Shown here piece after piece: positions 24,829 to 33,583 of a DNA stretch of 36,038 nt. The notes beneath the pieces were generated by a model. That model was not told where the DNA came from, did no database searches, and was given only the letters and a program-made list of their open reading frames with translations. Both the position numbers and the translations under genes were made by a program. Source of the DNA: Carboxylicivirga marina (lineage in GTDB: Bacteria > Bacteroidota > Bacteroidia > Bacteroidales > Marinilabiliaceae); the NCBI RefSeq assembly GCF_016612505.1, contig NZ_JAENRR010000049.1:1-36038 (forward strand). Reading direction: 5' to 3'. Positions within the stretch are counted from its first letter, which is position 1. Each line of letters opens with the position of its first letter.

Positions 24829-26658
24829 CTACTCTTCATTTTCCGACACATCAAATGCAAACACGTGTGCCTTTTGATCGCCCCACGTCCTAATTACTTT
24901 TAACTTACAAGCTCTAACCTCTTTTTTAACAGTAAAAAGTTCAATAAAACGCTTTGCATTATCTCTAACTTCAAAAACCTTAGTCCAAACACCACTTTCA
25001 TCAACAATTTCGATATCAAAGTCACGAAGAAGCATAGCCGGCATTTGCTTAGGTTGACGTCCTTTGGGATATTTACAGAGCATACGCTTATCCATAAACA
25101 AATCACTATCAAGCACCAAGCGAAACTTTTTTATCGTCTGTGGCTCCTCCCAGGTGTATGCCACCCAGTCGCCGACATCCCCCCACCAGCCGTGATCTAT
25201 TTTTTTTACACCGTTATTGCGTTTTCTACCTTCCTCGCTATCCGGATCTAAATCCAAAAAACCATATCTTTTATTCGTCGTATCCCTTTCTGTACCATCG
25301 TGTAATATAGATGCATCATCACAAGAAGCGGTCAACTCTGCTTTAAGACTTAATTCAGGTATCTTTCTTGTGTGCCAAGGCAAATAACAGTCTTTTTCCA
25401 TCAACAATTGCTGCAACTGGGGAATTGCATTCTCATAAACTCCACGTGGACTTAGGTTCTGTTTGATAGCAATACTTGCTGCATGTCCAATCGCATGTCC
25501 CATAAGCGAACAGGTTGCCATCACACGGGTAGAACTCATTGCCATATGGCTGGCCGATATATTTCGTCCTGCAAAAAACAGATTATCTATATTGCATGAA
25601 TATAATGATCGATATGGTATACCATAAGGTGAAGGAGAATGGTTAAAATCTGTTGGGTCACCCTCAAATTTTACACCTTGGGGGTGATGGTTATCCATTG
25701 GCCAACCTCCGTATGCGACCATATCATCAAATTTTCCTTCTGCCATCACTTCGCTTTCTATCAAAGTATGGTCACCAACATAACGTATATTTTCCCGTTT
25801 ACCTGGTAAAGAGCCAATCCAATCAATTTCCCAGTTCTTGGCTCTGCCATCAGGGTGATTTTTGATGTATTCCCATACACCGTAGGCCGTTTTAAGAAGC
25901 TCATCCCGTATTTCGTCAGCTTCGGCTATCGTATCCTTTGTACCACCAAATTCCAACCACCAAAAATTATGACCATTTTGCGGATTTAATGCCCGTTTGG
26001 GTGCAGTTTCATCCGTATAAGAATGAGCCCAGCTTGGCGCAATAAATGGAACGTGAAGATCTGTCTCTCTAAGCTGGATAAGAATAGAACTCCCCATTGT
26101 CTTATCATCAGCTACTTCCTGAGCAAATTTTTCACCATACTCTTCCTTGCTTTCTCTCCCCCAGCGATACTTTGCTCCTGATATTTTTAAAACAGAATCG
26201 CCTGAACAGTCAGCAAAAAAAGCTGCAGTAATATCATAGTAACATTGCTGTGTCATATGCCATGCCTTTACAGACTGAATCTTGTTAATTTTAGTGGCAA
26301 CATCCATAACGCTGCAGTTAAGCATTACAGTCAAATTTTCCTGTTCCATGCATGTTCCGTACAAAACGTGATCCCATTGTGCATATTCCAACATGGGGTT
26401 TTCATGAAAATTTTTGAGCATCAACTCTTCCAGGATACCCGTTTCTTTATTATCAGGGCCATCAGCACCACACACCCACATACGCACCTCTGATGAAGCA
26501 TTGCCTCCTAAAACCGGACGATCTTGCACCAAAACGGTTTTTATACCATTTCGTGCTGCCGACAGCGCAGCACATACTCCTGCCATCCCTCCTCCAACTA
26601 CACAAAATTCAGCCTGTATAGAATGAGTCTTAAATTCTTTTATTGATTCTTTTCTCAT
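24829..26658 (-). CDS. Cytoplasmic FAD-dependent oxidoreductase (FAD_oxidored family) of the glycan locus
   Basis: The 609-aa product has a Rossmann dinucleotide fold at the N-terminus (AEFCVVGGGMAGVCAALSAA, residues 16-35), followed by LVQDRPVLGGNASSEVRMWVCGADG, which is typical of the FAD_oxidored (PF12831) family. Further family marks are FFADCSGDSVL and NLFFAGRNISASHMAMSSTRVMA, the second FAD contact. The C-terminal part (about 450-605; WWGDVGDWVAYTW, IKKFRLVLDSDLFM, VRACKLKVIRTWG) looks like a beta-sandwich of the galactose-binding type. There is no signal peptide, so it acts in the cytoplasm. Such genes are frequent in Bacteroidota glycan loci, but their substrate is mostly unknown. It lies 11 bp behind the symporter gene, which suggests it acts on the imported monosaccharide or uronate. 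Confidence 0.85.
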   Translation of the reverse strand: MRKESIKEFKTHSIQAEFCVVGGGMAGVCAALSAARNGIKTVLVQDRPVLGGNASSEVRMWVCGADGPDNKETGILEELMLKNFHENPMLEYAQWDHVLYGTCMEQENLTVMLNCSVMDVATKINKIQSVKAWHMTQQCYYDITAAFFADCSGDSVLKISGAKYRWGRESKEEYGEKFAQEVADDKTMGSSILIQLRETDLHVPFIAPSWAHSYTDETAPKRALNPQNGHNFWWLEFGGTKDTIAEADEIRDELLKTAYGVWEYIKNHPDGRAKNWEIDWIGSLPGKRENIRYVGDHTLIESEVMAEGKFDDMVAYGGWPMDNHHPQGVKFEGDPTDFNHSPSPYGIPYRSLYSCNIDNLFFAGRNISASHMAMSSTRVMATCSLMGHAIGHAASIAIKQNLSPRGVYENAIPQLQQLLMEKDCYLPWHTRKIPELSLKAELTASCDDASILHDGTERDTTNKRYGFLDLDPDSEEGRKRNNGVKKIDHGWWGDVGDWVAYTWEEPQTIKKFRLVLDSDLFMDKRMLCKYPKGRQPKQMPAMLLRDFDIEIVDESGVWTKVFEVRDNAKRFIELFTVKKEVRACKLKVIRTWGDQKAHVFAFDVSENEE

Positions 26659-26669
26659 TATTAAGCGAA

Positions 26670-28313
26670 TTATTGATTTTTTTTATTTCTGAAATACATA
26701 AAGATTCCAAGAGCCAATATGACTCCTCCAACACTTATTATCAATAAACTTGAACTATCAGCAATAATGCCTAAAACACTTAATAATACACCTACTGCTA
26801 TAATACCCCAAGACATAACTTTAATACCATGTACATTAGCAGCAGCCGCTTCCGAACTAACTTCCTCCTCTTTGGTCACATGTGGAGTATCCTCTACATA
26901 TTCTACACCTTTGGCTTTATAGATTGACTCAAACACCACTAATAATGCAATTGGTAAGGCCACGCCCAAAATCATTTCATTAGCGCGTGACAAGGTGATA
27001 TCAAATAAATGTGGTGCCAGAAATTTCATAAATAAGTTAACAACAAGACTTGCAATGGTCGTGAACAATACTGAAAAGCCAGTTTGTCGCTTCGAGAACA
27101 GTGTCCATAAAGGAGGAAGAAACATGGCTGCTCCTGTCAATGATGCGATGGTAAGAATTACATTAACAATACCGCCCATATATGGCACCAACAAAGCAAT
27201 TCCGATTGTTAAAGCACCAAAACCCAAAGTTGCCAGTTTTCCTATTTTCACAAGGTTCAGATCACTTGTATGAGGAAACAATCTTTTATAAATATCATTT
27301 GTAATAACACCAGCTGAGATATTCAATGTGGTATTGATTGAACTGGAAGTTGCAAATACCATTCCTCCTACAATCAATCCAAGCATACCAACAGGCAAAA
27401 CTGTTTTACACATCAACATATAAGCTTCTTCGCTTTGCAAACCAGTTAAACTTGGGTCAATCACGCGGTAAAGCATTGGAGGTAGCATCCACAACAATGG
27501 ACTGATGGTATATAAAGCACCAAACATCCAGCCTACCTTTTTAGCTTCCTTTGGTGAAGATACGGTTGTGTAACGTTGTACAAAGGCCCAGTTACTAGCA
27601 ATAAAAAACAGATTATATAACCCGAACGCCATAAGGAAACCCCATGAGTAGTCTCCACCTGTAAAGTTCAAAAAACCTTCTGGCACTTTGTCAAAGAAGG
27701 TACCCATTCCTCCAACGTGATCAATTGAAAGAGGTACCACAATAATAACGGCGGCCAATAGTACAATAAACTGCAATACGCCTGTCACAACTACTGCCCA
27801 TAAACCACCTACAGCAGTATAAATAGCCATAACAGCACCAATAACGATAATACTATAGGCAGCCGGAATTCCTGACCACACTTCTACAATCTTCGCGACC
27901 GGATATAAAAAACCTCCGGCCGTAAAGATTGACACTCCAAGAAAAAGCAATGTATACGTTTTCTGAATCTCTAAACCTAGTCGTTTGGTTATGTATTCAG
28001 CTACGGTTAATATTTTTGTTTTTTGCCATTTTGGTGCAATCCAGATTCCAATTATAATTCCCGCAATACACATTGTCCATTGAATGGATACTGACACCAA
28101 ACCATCAGCATAAGCTATGGCTCCCCAGACAACGAAAGTTCCCGCTGAAAAGAAACTCATAAATAAGGAAAGGCCATTCATCCACCAAGGCACAGCACCG
28201 TCTGCCGCAAAGAAGGATTTCATGTTGTTCCCAGATGCTTTCGAGAAAGCTATCCCCGTCAAAAACACGATTAGCATAAAAAGTACGATGGCAAGTATAT
28301 CTATTGCACTCAT
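26670..28313 (-). CDS. Sodium/solute symporter (SSS family)
   Basis: The 547-aa product is an integral membrane protein with about 13-14 predicted helices. SSS-family motifs include FAADGAVPWWMNGLSLFMS near the N-terminus and WIAPKWQKTKILTVAEYI, followed by VAKIVEVWSGIPAAYSI and AVGGLWAVVVTGVLQ. A long hydrophilic loop (about 478-497, Glu-rich) precedes the last helices. SSS members bring sugars, uronates, sialic acid or amino acids across the inner membrane with sodium. It is the first gene of the operon, facing lacI, and is followed at once by the FAD oxidoreductase. It is probably the inner-membrane importer for the released sugar. The exact sugar cannot be read from the sequence. Confidence 0.92.
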   Translation of the reverse strand: MSAIDILAIVLFMLIVFLTGIAFSKASGNNMKSFFAADGAVPWWMNGLSLFMSFFSAGTFVVWGAIAYADGLVSVSIQWTMCIAGIIIGIWIAPKWQKTKILTVAEYITKRLGLEIQKTYTLLFLGVSIFTAGGFLYPVAKIVEVWSGIPAAYSIIVIGAVMAIYTAVGGLWAVVVTGVLQFIVLLAAVIIVVPLSIDHVGGMGTFFDKVPEGFLNFTGGDYSWGFLMAFGLYNLFFIASNWAFVQRYTTVSSPKEAKKVGWMFGALYTISPLLWMLPPMLYRVIDPSLTGLQSEEAYMLMCKTVLPVGMLGLIVGGMVFATSSSINTTLNISAGVITNDIYKRLFPHTSDLNLVKIGKLATLGFGALTIGIALLVPYMGGIVNVILTIASLTGAAMFLPPLWTLFSKRQTGFSVLFTTIASLVVNLFMKFLAPHLFDITLSRANEMILGVALPIALLVVFESIYKAKGVEYVEDTPHVTKEEEVSSEAAAANVHGIKVMSWGIIAVGVLLSVLGIIADSSSLLIISVGGVILALGIFMYFRNKKNQ

Positions 28314-28410
28314 TCGATTGTATAATTTTCTTAATTAGTATTTATTTTCGTTACAAAAGAAGCTGATTAAATAGAAGTCCCCAAGAAATTTTTGAAAATA
28401 TTAATCGAAA

Positions 28411-28434
28411 ATTACCGAGAACGTTTCCGAAAAT
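28411..28434. promoter_or_regulatory. Candidate LacI-family operator, imperfect dyad
   Basis: The dyad is centred between 28422 and 28423 on AACGTT, a classic LacI-family operator core with a central CpG. Outer pairs CG/CG and ATT/AAT also match, with mismatches between them. Its right arm, TTTCCGAAAAT, is the same half-site found in the perfect repeat near lacI. It lies about 75 bp upstream of the weak symporter promoter. Confidence 0.4.
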
Positions 28435-28543
28435 GATTTTTAAATTTACCATCTAACAGCAGAGTTCCGTAACATTTATTTATTACTCACTAATAGACTC
28501 ATACAGCCAATTCCGTAATGTACTTTCAGTTTTCAACCTGTCG

Positions 28544-28576
28544 ATTTTCGGAAATACCATTTGCATTTCCGAAAAT
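28544..28576. promoter_or_regulatory. Perfect 12-bp inverted repeat, candidate operator overlapping the lacI promoter
   Basis: ATTTTCGGAAAT (28544-28555) and ATTTCCGAAAAT (28565-28576) are exact reverse complements with a 9-base spacer. The TTTG -33 box proposed for lacI lies in the spacer (28560-28563), so a protein bound here would block lacI transcription. This fits autorepression. No poly-T follows, so it is not a terminator. Confidence 0.6.
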
Positions 28577-28590
28577 TTCATCCATATTTG
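28560..28590 (+). promoter_or_regulatory. Putative Bacteroidota-type promoter of lacI
   Basis: TTTG (28560-28563) and CATATTTG (28583-28590) are separated by 19 bases. This is close to the Bacteroidota -33 TTTG / -7 TAnnTTTG consensus with one mismatch. The expected transcript start is about 28597, which leaves a leader of about 15 bases before the ATG at 28611. Confidence 0.45.
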
Positions 28591-28610
28591 CATATGTATT
28601 ACAAGTAATT

Positions 28611-29621
28611 ATGAAGCATATTACCATAAAAGATTTGGCCAAAGAGCTTGGAGTTTCAATATCAACAGTTTCGAGAGCACTAAACGACAAATACGATATT
28701 AATCCTGCTACGCGTGAGAAAATAATAAGTAAAGCGCAGGAGCTTGGCTATTCACCTAATCCTATAGCACAAAAATTACAGCAGAAGAAAAGCAATAATA
28801 TAGGCGTTGTAGTACCGGAGTTTCGAAATGCCTTCTTTCCTGATGTCATTACTGGCATACAGGACATTATGCTTCCATTGGGCTACCAGGTACTTATTAT
28901 GCAATCGAATGAAAATGCAGAAACAGAACTCTCCAATGTCAAAACACTTTATAACAATATGGTGGATGGACTTATCATCTCCTTTAGCTCTGAAACCCAT
29001 AAAACAAGCTATTATAAAAGCATCATCGATGATGGATTCCCAATTGTGCAGTTCAATCGGGTAATTGCCAAGCTCAACACCTCCAAAGTCTTATTTGATG
29101 ATTATGCCTGGGCTTTTATGGCTACTGAGCACCTGATTCTTCAAGGGTATAAAAACATCATTCACCTCAAAGGTCCTAGACACCTTACTTTTTCTATTTC
29201 GAGAGCTAAAGGATTTGAAGATGCCATGAAGAAACATAAGTTACACACTGGAGATAACCAATTTTATGACTCCGGTGTCACAATTGAAGACGGTAAACGA
29301 GTGATGAGTGAGCTTATCGAATGTAATAAACTTCCAGATGCAATTTTTGGTGTAACAGATCCTGTTGCCCTTGGTGCAATGATTGTAATGAAAGAGCATG
29401 GTATTCAAATCCCTAAACAAGTTGGTGTTGTTGGATTTTCCGAATCGCGTTTATCAGAGGTAATTCAACCAACCTTGACAACCATCAAGCAACCTACATA
29501 TGAAATGGGACAGGCAGCTGCTAAACTCTTAATTCAAGAAATAGAAACGAAAATCTCTATTCCGCAGAATATTAAGTTGAGCGGTAGCTTTAAAATTAAG
29601 CAATCGTCGGTGAGGATATAA
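28611..29621 (+). CDS. LacI-family transcriptional regulator of the glycan locus
   Basis: I place the start at the ATG at 28611, giving 336 aa, because the HTH follows at once (ITIKDLAKELGVSISTVSRALN, residues 3-24). The longer frame from 28518 would run through the promoter and the operator. The hinge-like NPIAQKLQQKKSNNIGVVVP leads into a periplasmic-binding-protein-like sensor domain (FFPDVITGIQDIM; ILQGYKNIIHLKGP; PDAIFGVTDPVALGAMIVMKEHGIQIP; TTIKQPTYEMGQAAAKLLI). Length and layout are normal for LacI/GalR regulators. It is divergent from the glycan operon and is probably its sugar-responsive regulator. The inducer is not evident. It may repress its own gene through the repeat at 28544-28576. 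Confidence 0.93.
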   Translation: MKHITIKDLAKELGVSISTVSRALNDKYDINPATREKIISKAQELGYSPNPIAQKLQQKKSNNIGVVVPEFRNAFFPDVITGIQDIMLPLGYQVLIMQSNENAETELSNVKTLYNNMVDGLIISFSSETHKTSYYKSIIDDGFPIVQFNRVIAKLNTSKVLFDDYAWAFMATEHLILQGYKNIIHLKGPRHLTFSISRAKGFEDAMKKHKLHTGDNQFYDSGVTIEDGKRVMSELIECNKLPDAIFGVTDPVALGAMIVMKEHGIQIPKQVGVVGFSESRLSEVIQPTLTTIKQPTYEMGQAAAKLLIQEIETKISIPQNIKLSGSFKIKQSSVRI

Positions 29622-29734
29622 AATATTAGCGCGAATTTTATCATCAAACTCACAATACACTGCACACCTGACACTTAATATATACACCAAAACCCAAGAG
29701 CACCTCTTAATCATTGATATTCAATTGTTTATGC

Positions 29735-31153
29735 TCATTTTCCGATACAGAAATTCTTAAAAATATTACCCAAAACCTCATCGGTATTAATGTGCCCCGT
29801 TATCTCTCCTAAGAAATGTAGTACTTCTCGGATATCCTGCGCTAAAAAATCTCCACTAATGCCATTGCTTAATCCTTCTGAAACTCTGAGGATGGCTTCG
29901 TAAGACTTTTGGAGTGCCTCATAATGCCTAACATTTGTTACAATCACCTCATCGTTATCAATAGCCGATAGGTTAACTGTCTTTAATAAGGCATTTGTTA
30001 ACACATCAATATTCAACTGCTGCTTAGCTGAAATAGGTACGATTGTGTCTGTGCTTGATAATTCATGAAAACTATCAATGGCAAATCTCTGTTTGATAAT
30101 TGAAGCATCAGCTAAATCAGTTTTATTAATAACTACGATAAGTTGCTGATAATCATTTAATCGTTTCTTTATATCACTAATGGCTTCATGAATCTTTTTA
30201 TCAGGATCGTTAACATCCAACATTAAAAGAACAATGGTGGCTTTGCTTATTTTATCATAGGTTCGTTCAATACCTAGGGTCTCTATCTCGTCTTTTGTAG
30301 CACGTATGCCTGCCGTATCAATAAATCGAAAACTAATACCTTCAATATTAATAGTATCTTCAATTACATCGCGTGTTGTACCATGTATGTCTGATACAAT
30401 GGCCTTATCTTCTTGCAACAAGGTATTTAACAGGGTTGATTTACCTGCATTAGTGTGCCCTACAATAGCAACCGGGATTCCATTTTTTATGGCATTCCCC
30501 AGTGAAAAAGAATTCGTTAATTTCTTTAAGAGTGCCTGAATCTCATCAACCAGCTTGGTTAACTCATCACGATTAGCAAATTCAACATCTTCTTCACTGA
30601 AGTCGAGCTCTAGTTCAATTAAGGATATGAAATTTAGAAGTTGTGTTCGTAGATTTATCAGCTCATTGGAAAACCCACCTCGCATTTGCTGCAAAGCTAC
30701 ACGTCGGGCAGCTTCACTTCGCGAAGCTATTAAGTCAGCAACAGCTTCGGCTTGTGATAAATCCATTTTACCATTTAAAAAAGCACGTTGTGTAAATTCT
30801 CCTGCTGCGGCCAATCGAGCCCCATGCTTAGTCAGTAATTGAAGTATTTGTTGTTGGATATAAGGCGCACCATGACAAGCTATTTCAACAACTTCCTCCC
30901 CAGTAAACGAATGCGGTGCTTTGAAAATACTTATCAAAACCTCATCAATATCTTTATCACCATCTGAAATAGAGCCAAAGTGAATTGTATTGGCCTTTTC
31001 ATTTGCTAATTGCTTTCCTTCTTTTGCAGGAACAAAGAGCTTCTCGCTTATCGCGATTGATTCCTGCCCTGACAAGCGAATGACCGCAATAGCACCCATC
31101 CCCTGGGCTGTTGATATCGCACAAATCGTATCTTTTTGACTCTGCATCGTCAT
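29735..31153 (-). CDS. mnmE: tRNA uridine-5-carboxymethylaminomethyl(34) synthesis GTPase MnmE
   Basis: The 472-aa product starts with the tetrahydrofolate-binding domain (DTICAISTAQGMGAIAVIRLSG). Helical segments follow, with QAEAVADLIASRSEAARRVALQQMRG. The GTPase domain shows the P-loop GHTNAGKSTLLN, a G2 region with GTTRD, G3 DTAG and G4 NKTD. The C-terminus is FCIGK, whose Cys is essential in the family. MnmE works with MnmG to modify U34 of certain tRNAs. Housekeeping gene; it lies convergent to lacI. The ATG at 31153 gives MTMQSQ; the ATG at 31147 is also possible. A TATATTTG -7 box lies 44-51 bp upstream. Confidence 0.97.
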   Translation of the reverse strand: MTMQSQKDTICAISTAQGMGAIAVIRLSGQESIAISEKLFVPAKEGKQLANEKANTIHFGSISDGDKDIDEVLISIFKAPHSFTGEEVVEIACHGAPYIQQQILQLLTKHGARLAAAGEFTQRAFLNGKMDLSQAEAVADLIASRSEAARRVALQQMRGGFSNELINLRTQLLNFISLIELELDFSEEDVEFANRDELTKLVDEIQALLKKLTNSFSLGNAIKNGIPVAIVGHTNAGKSTLLNTLLQEDKAIVSDIHGTTRDVIEDTINIEGISFRFIDTAGIRATKDEIETLGIERTYDKISKATIVLLMLDVNDPDKKIHEAISDIKKRLNDYQQLIVVINKTDLADASIIKQRFAIDSFHELSSTDTIVPISAKQQLNIDVLTNALLKTVNLSAIDNDEVIVTNVRHYEALQKSYEAILRVSEGLSNGISGDFLAQDIREVLHFLGEITGHINTDEVLGNIFKNFCIGK

Positions 31154-31196
31154 CTTGATTATTTTATTAAGGTATTATTTCCTTAGAAAATTGCTG

Positions 31197-31204
31197 CAAA
31201 TATA
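31197..31204 (-). promoter_or_regulatory. Putative -7 box of the mnmE promoter
   Basis: On the minus strand this reads TATATTTG, an exact match to TAnnTTTG, about 44 bases before the mnmE start and within the 108-bp gap after gshF. No good TTTG is found at the expected -33 spacing. This suggests that mnmE has its own promoter and is not just read through from gshF. Confidence 0.35.
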
Positions 31205-31261
31205 GTTAATTGATTGCATGCATACTTAATGTAAACCTTTTACCTTCGTCTATTGCAATAA

Positions 31262-33583
31262 CTAAAAACCTAAAGCATCGAGCATCTTGACATTTAACTG
31301 TCTGTTTCTGCCTACAAAAGGGTGACAATGGATATGAATAGCTGGGTTAAAATTCATCTCGATAATGGAATAATTATCCTTTGATGCAGGCTGCGTAATA
31401 TCGTTAATCATCATATCTAATCCGGTTACTTTAACATCGAGTGCCTTAGCCGCATTAACAGCTAATTGTTTGTATGATGAATGTACATCATCGGTATAAT
31501 CAATGCTATCCCCCCCAGTGCTGATATTTGAATTTTCGCGTAAATAAATGGTTTCACCATTAGCTGGAATAGAATCAAAACGAAGTTTTTGCGTTTCTAA
31601 AAACATGGACTCAGCCTCTCCTTTTGAAATCTTCTCTAATGGAGTTTTATAACCCTTACCTCGCATTGGATTTTTATTCTTTTCATCAATTAGTTGAGCA
31701 ATAGATGACTGCCCATCACCCTTCACATTGGCTGGCACACGATGAAGAATCCCAACCAACTCATCGTTGATGATAAACATTCGATACTCCTTTCCACTAA
31801 TAAATTTCTCTACCAAAATAGTATTATCATGCTCAAACGCCATGGCTATAGCCCGATGATACATTTCCTTATCTGCATTATTTTTTAGAATACTAATACC
31901 TAATCCGAAATTGGTAGACTTTGGTTTGATAACAACAGCCTGATTACAATAAAAATCAAAACTTTTTCGAGCGATTTCATCATTTGAAAACTCCTGTCCT
32001 TGCGGTGTGTTTATCTCAGCTGATTGGAGTACTTTCTTGGTCATTACTTTGTTTTCCATCAGTAATACACTGGCATAATTATCAAGTGATGTTCGGGTAG
32101 CCTGCATTACATACTCAGTCTTTCCTTCGGATGATAGCCGGATGAAATTCTCACTTCTATCCATTATATTCACATTAATACCTCGCAATACGGCGTTACG
32201 CATTAAAAGTTGAGTGGAAAGTTCCATATCTTCTAAACCAAAAAAATTGTATGTCTTCTGCCCACTTAAGTTCAAATATTCTTTAGCCTTACTTAAGTTC
32301 CAATTGATAAAATCCTGATGCTTTAACTCATTCAACATTCTTCTGGCTGGCCTTCGTTCAGGTTTATCAATCAGATTGCAAAGTTCTCTAAAACTACCTT
32401 TGTAAGCCTCATTGAGTATATCATTTGTTGCCAGCTCCATTTCTGCACACAGTTGACTGATTGCCAATTGCATCGACACTTCATTTCCTTCATCTGCAAT
32501 GATTGTTGCATTTTCATCTAAAATAAAAGATGCAGCACGCTCATGATTGGCAAAAGCACGACGTTGAGCTCGAATATCAAAGGCATTACTTTCTTGTTTT
32601 AGGAGACAAAACACCAAAAATTGATGAATAATTCGCGAATGATGAATATCAACACCGGTTTTAACAAAAGGATTTAAGTCCAATAAACGTACTTCTAAAT
32701 GAGAGATGGCTTTATCTCCATCTATGGATTTTATCCGGATGCTGGCATAATTCTCTTTAGCTTGCGAAATAAGACCTTCTTTTATAGCCTTATCAATACT
32801 TTGATGATATCCATTTAAGGAATCGTAATTCAAGCAAAGGTTTTCCTTGTTGCGATACCCGCACATACTGTTTCGCATTGAACCTGCATTCATCAAATGA
32901 AACGTATCATCTTTTAGCTTAGGCAACAAATCAACACATTCCTTCACATAGCTTTTGTGCACCACCGGACTGTTGCCCAATAAGGCAATTAAAAACCAAC
33001 GATAACGTTTAAAATTACGCAGTGTTTTTAAGTACACCTGTTCACGAAATTGTATGTATGTAAATTCAAGGTTATTTTCAGAATTGAACATGCGTTTCAA
33101 AACCTGCTCATCAAATGAAACGTTAAAATGAACACCTGATAATAACTGCTTTTTTCGACCATAATTTTCAGCCAGGTAACTTCGGTATTCCTCCATGTCG
33201 GCTCCTTTCTCGTCAAACTTTGCAATTGGAATATCATCATCCGAATCGGGTAAAATTGGCGGTGTACTTTGCGGCCATAGAAATTCATCCTTTAGATGCA
33301 AACTGACCTCATCGTGCAAAGTCTCAAGAAAACCCAGAGCCTCATCTACTGAATGACGAACTGGCGTTATTATTTCAATCTGACTTTCGGAAAAATCGGT
33401 AGTGATATACGGGTGTTTACGTTTATTTCCAAAAACAGCCGGATGAGGCGTTTGTGCTAACTCGCCCTTTGGGTTAACCCTCACATTTTCTTTTTCGAAT
33501 CCAAAACCACCTTCAAACAATCGTTCATTTCGGTGTTTCGCTAATATCTTATCAATGTTAATTATATCTTCATTCATAGTCAT
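31262..33583 (-). CDS. gshF: Bifunctional glutamate-cysteine ligase / glutathione synthetase (GshF/GshAB)
   Basis: The N-terminal half is a glutamate-cysteine ligase domain (GGFGFEKENVRVNPKGELA; TTDFSESQIEIITP; SGVHFNVSF; GYRNKENLCLNYDSL). The C-terminal 270 residues are an ATP-grasp domain (VVIKPKSTNFGLGISI; VEKFISGKEYRMFII; GLDMMINDI; MNFNPAIHIHCHPFVG). Together they make glutathione from Glu, Cys and Gly. I choose the ATG at 33583, which overlaps the stop of the MATE gene as TAATG and gives 773 aa; another ATG is at 33577. A longer frame would need TTG at 33598. Coupling to the MATE gene suggests co-expression. Confidence 0.93.
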   Translation of the reverse strand: MTMNEDIINIDKILAKHRNERLFEGGFGFEKENVRVNPKGELAQTPHPAVFGNKRKHPYITTDFSESQIEIITPVRHSVDEALGFLETLHDEVSLHLKDEFLWPQSTPPILPDSDDDIPIAKFDEKGADMEEYRSYLAENYGRKKQLLSGVHFNVSFDEQVLKRMFNSENNLEFTYIQFREQVYLKTLRNFKRYRWFLIALLGNSPVVHKSYVKECVDLLPKLKDDTFHLMNAGSMRNSMCGYRNKENLCLNYDSLNGYHQSIDKAIKEGLISQAKENYASIRIKSIDGDKAISHLEVRLLDLNPFVKTGVDIHHSRIIHQFLVFCLLKQESNAFDIRAQRRAFANHERAASFILDENATIIADEGNEVSMQLAISQLCAEMELATNDILNEAYKGSFRELCNLIDKPERRPARRMLNELKHQDFINWNLSKAKEYLNLSGQKTYNFFGLEDMELSTQLLMRNAVLRGINVNIMDRSENFIRLSSEGKTEYVMQATRTSLDNYASVLLMENKVMTKKVLQSAEINTPQGQEFSNDEIARKSFDFYCNQAVVIKPKSTNFGLGISILKNNADKEMYHRAIAMAFEHDNTILVEKFISGKEYRMFIINDELVGILHRVPANVKGDGQSSIAQLIDEKNKNPMRGKGYKTPLEKISKGEAESMFLETQKLRFDSIPANGETIYLRENSNISTGGDSIDYTDDVHSSYKQLAVNAAKALDVKVTGLDMMINDITQPASKDNYSIIEMNFNPAIHIHCHPFVGRNRQLNVKMLDALGF

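Larger units (their letters stand above)
28314..28610. promoter_or_regulatory. Divergent control region between the symporter operon and lacI
   Basis: This 297-bp intergenic region holds both divergent promoters. For the minus-strand operon a weak Bacteroidota-type pair can be read: CTTG (28382-28385) and TTCTTTTG (28354-28361) at 20-base spacing, about 40 bp from the symporter start, with two mismatches in total. For lacI see the separate entry. Two dyads (28411-28434 and 28544-28576) share the half-site TTTCCGAAAAT, which suggests a common regulator, presumably the LacI protein itself. Between them (28435-28543) is AT-rich sequence without clear structure. Confidence 0.55.

Noticed and set aside
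28518-28610. N-terminal extension of the LacI-family protein
   Set aside because: The extra 31 codons cover the inverted repeat and promoter and precede a standard LacI HTH start at 28611.
29696-29708. Small AAGAG-CAC-CTCTT hairpin between lacI and mnmE
   Set aside because: Only a 5-bp stem and no T run on either side; too weak to call a shared terminator.
31251-31260. Palindrome TATTGCAATA after gshF
   Set aside because: Self-complementary without loop and without a U tail; probably chance in AT-rich DNA.
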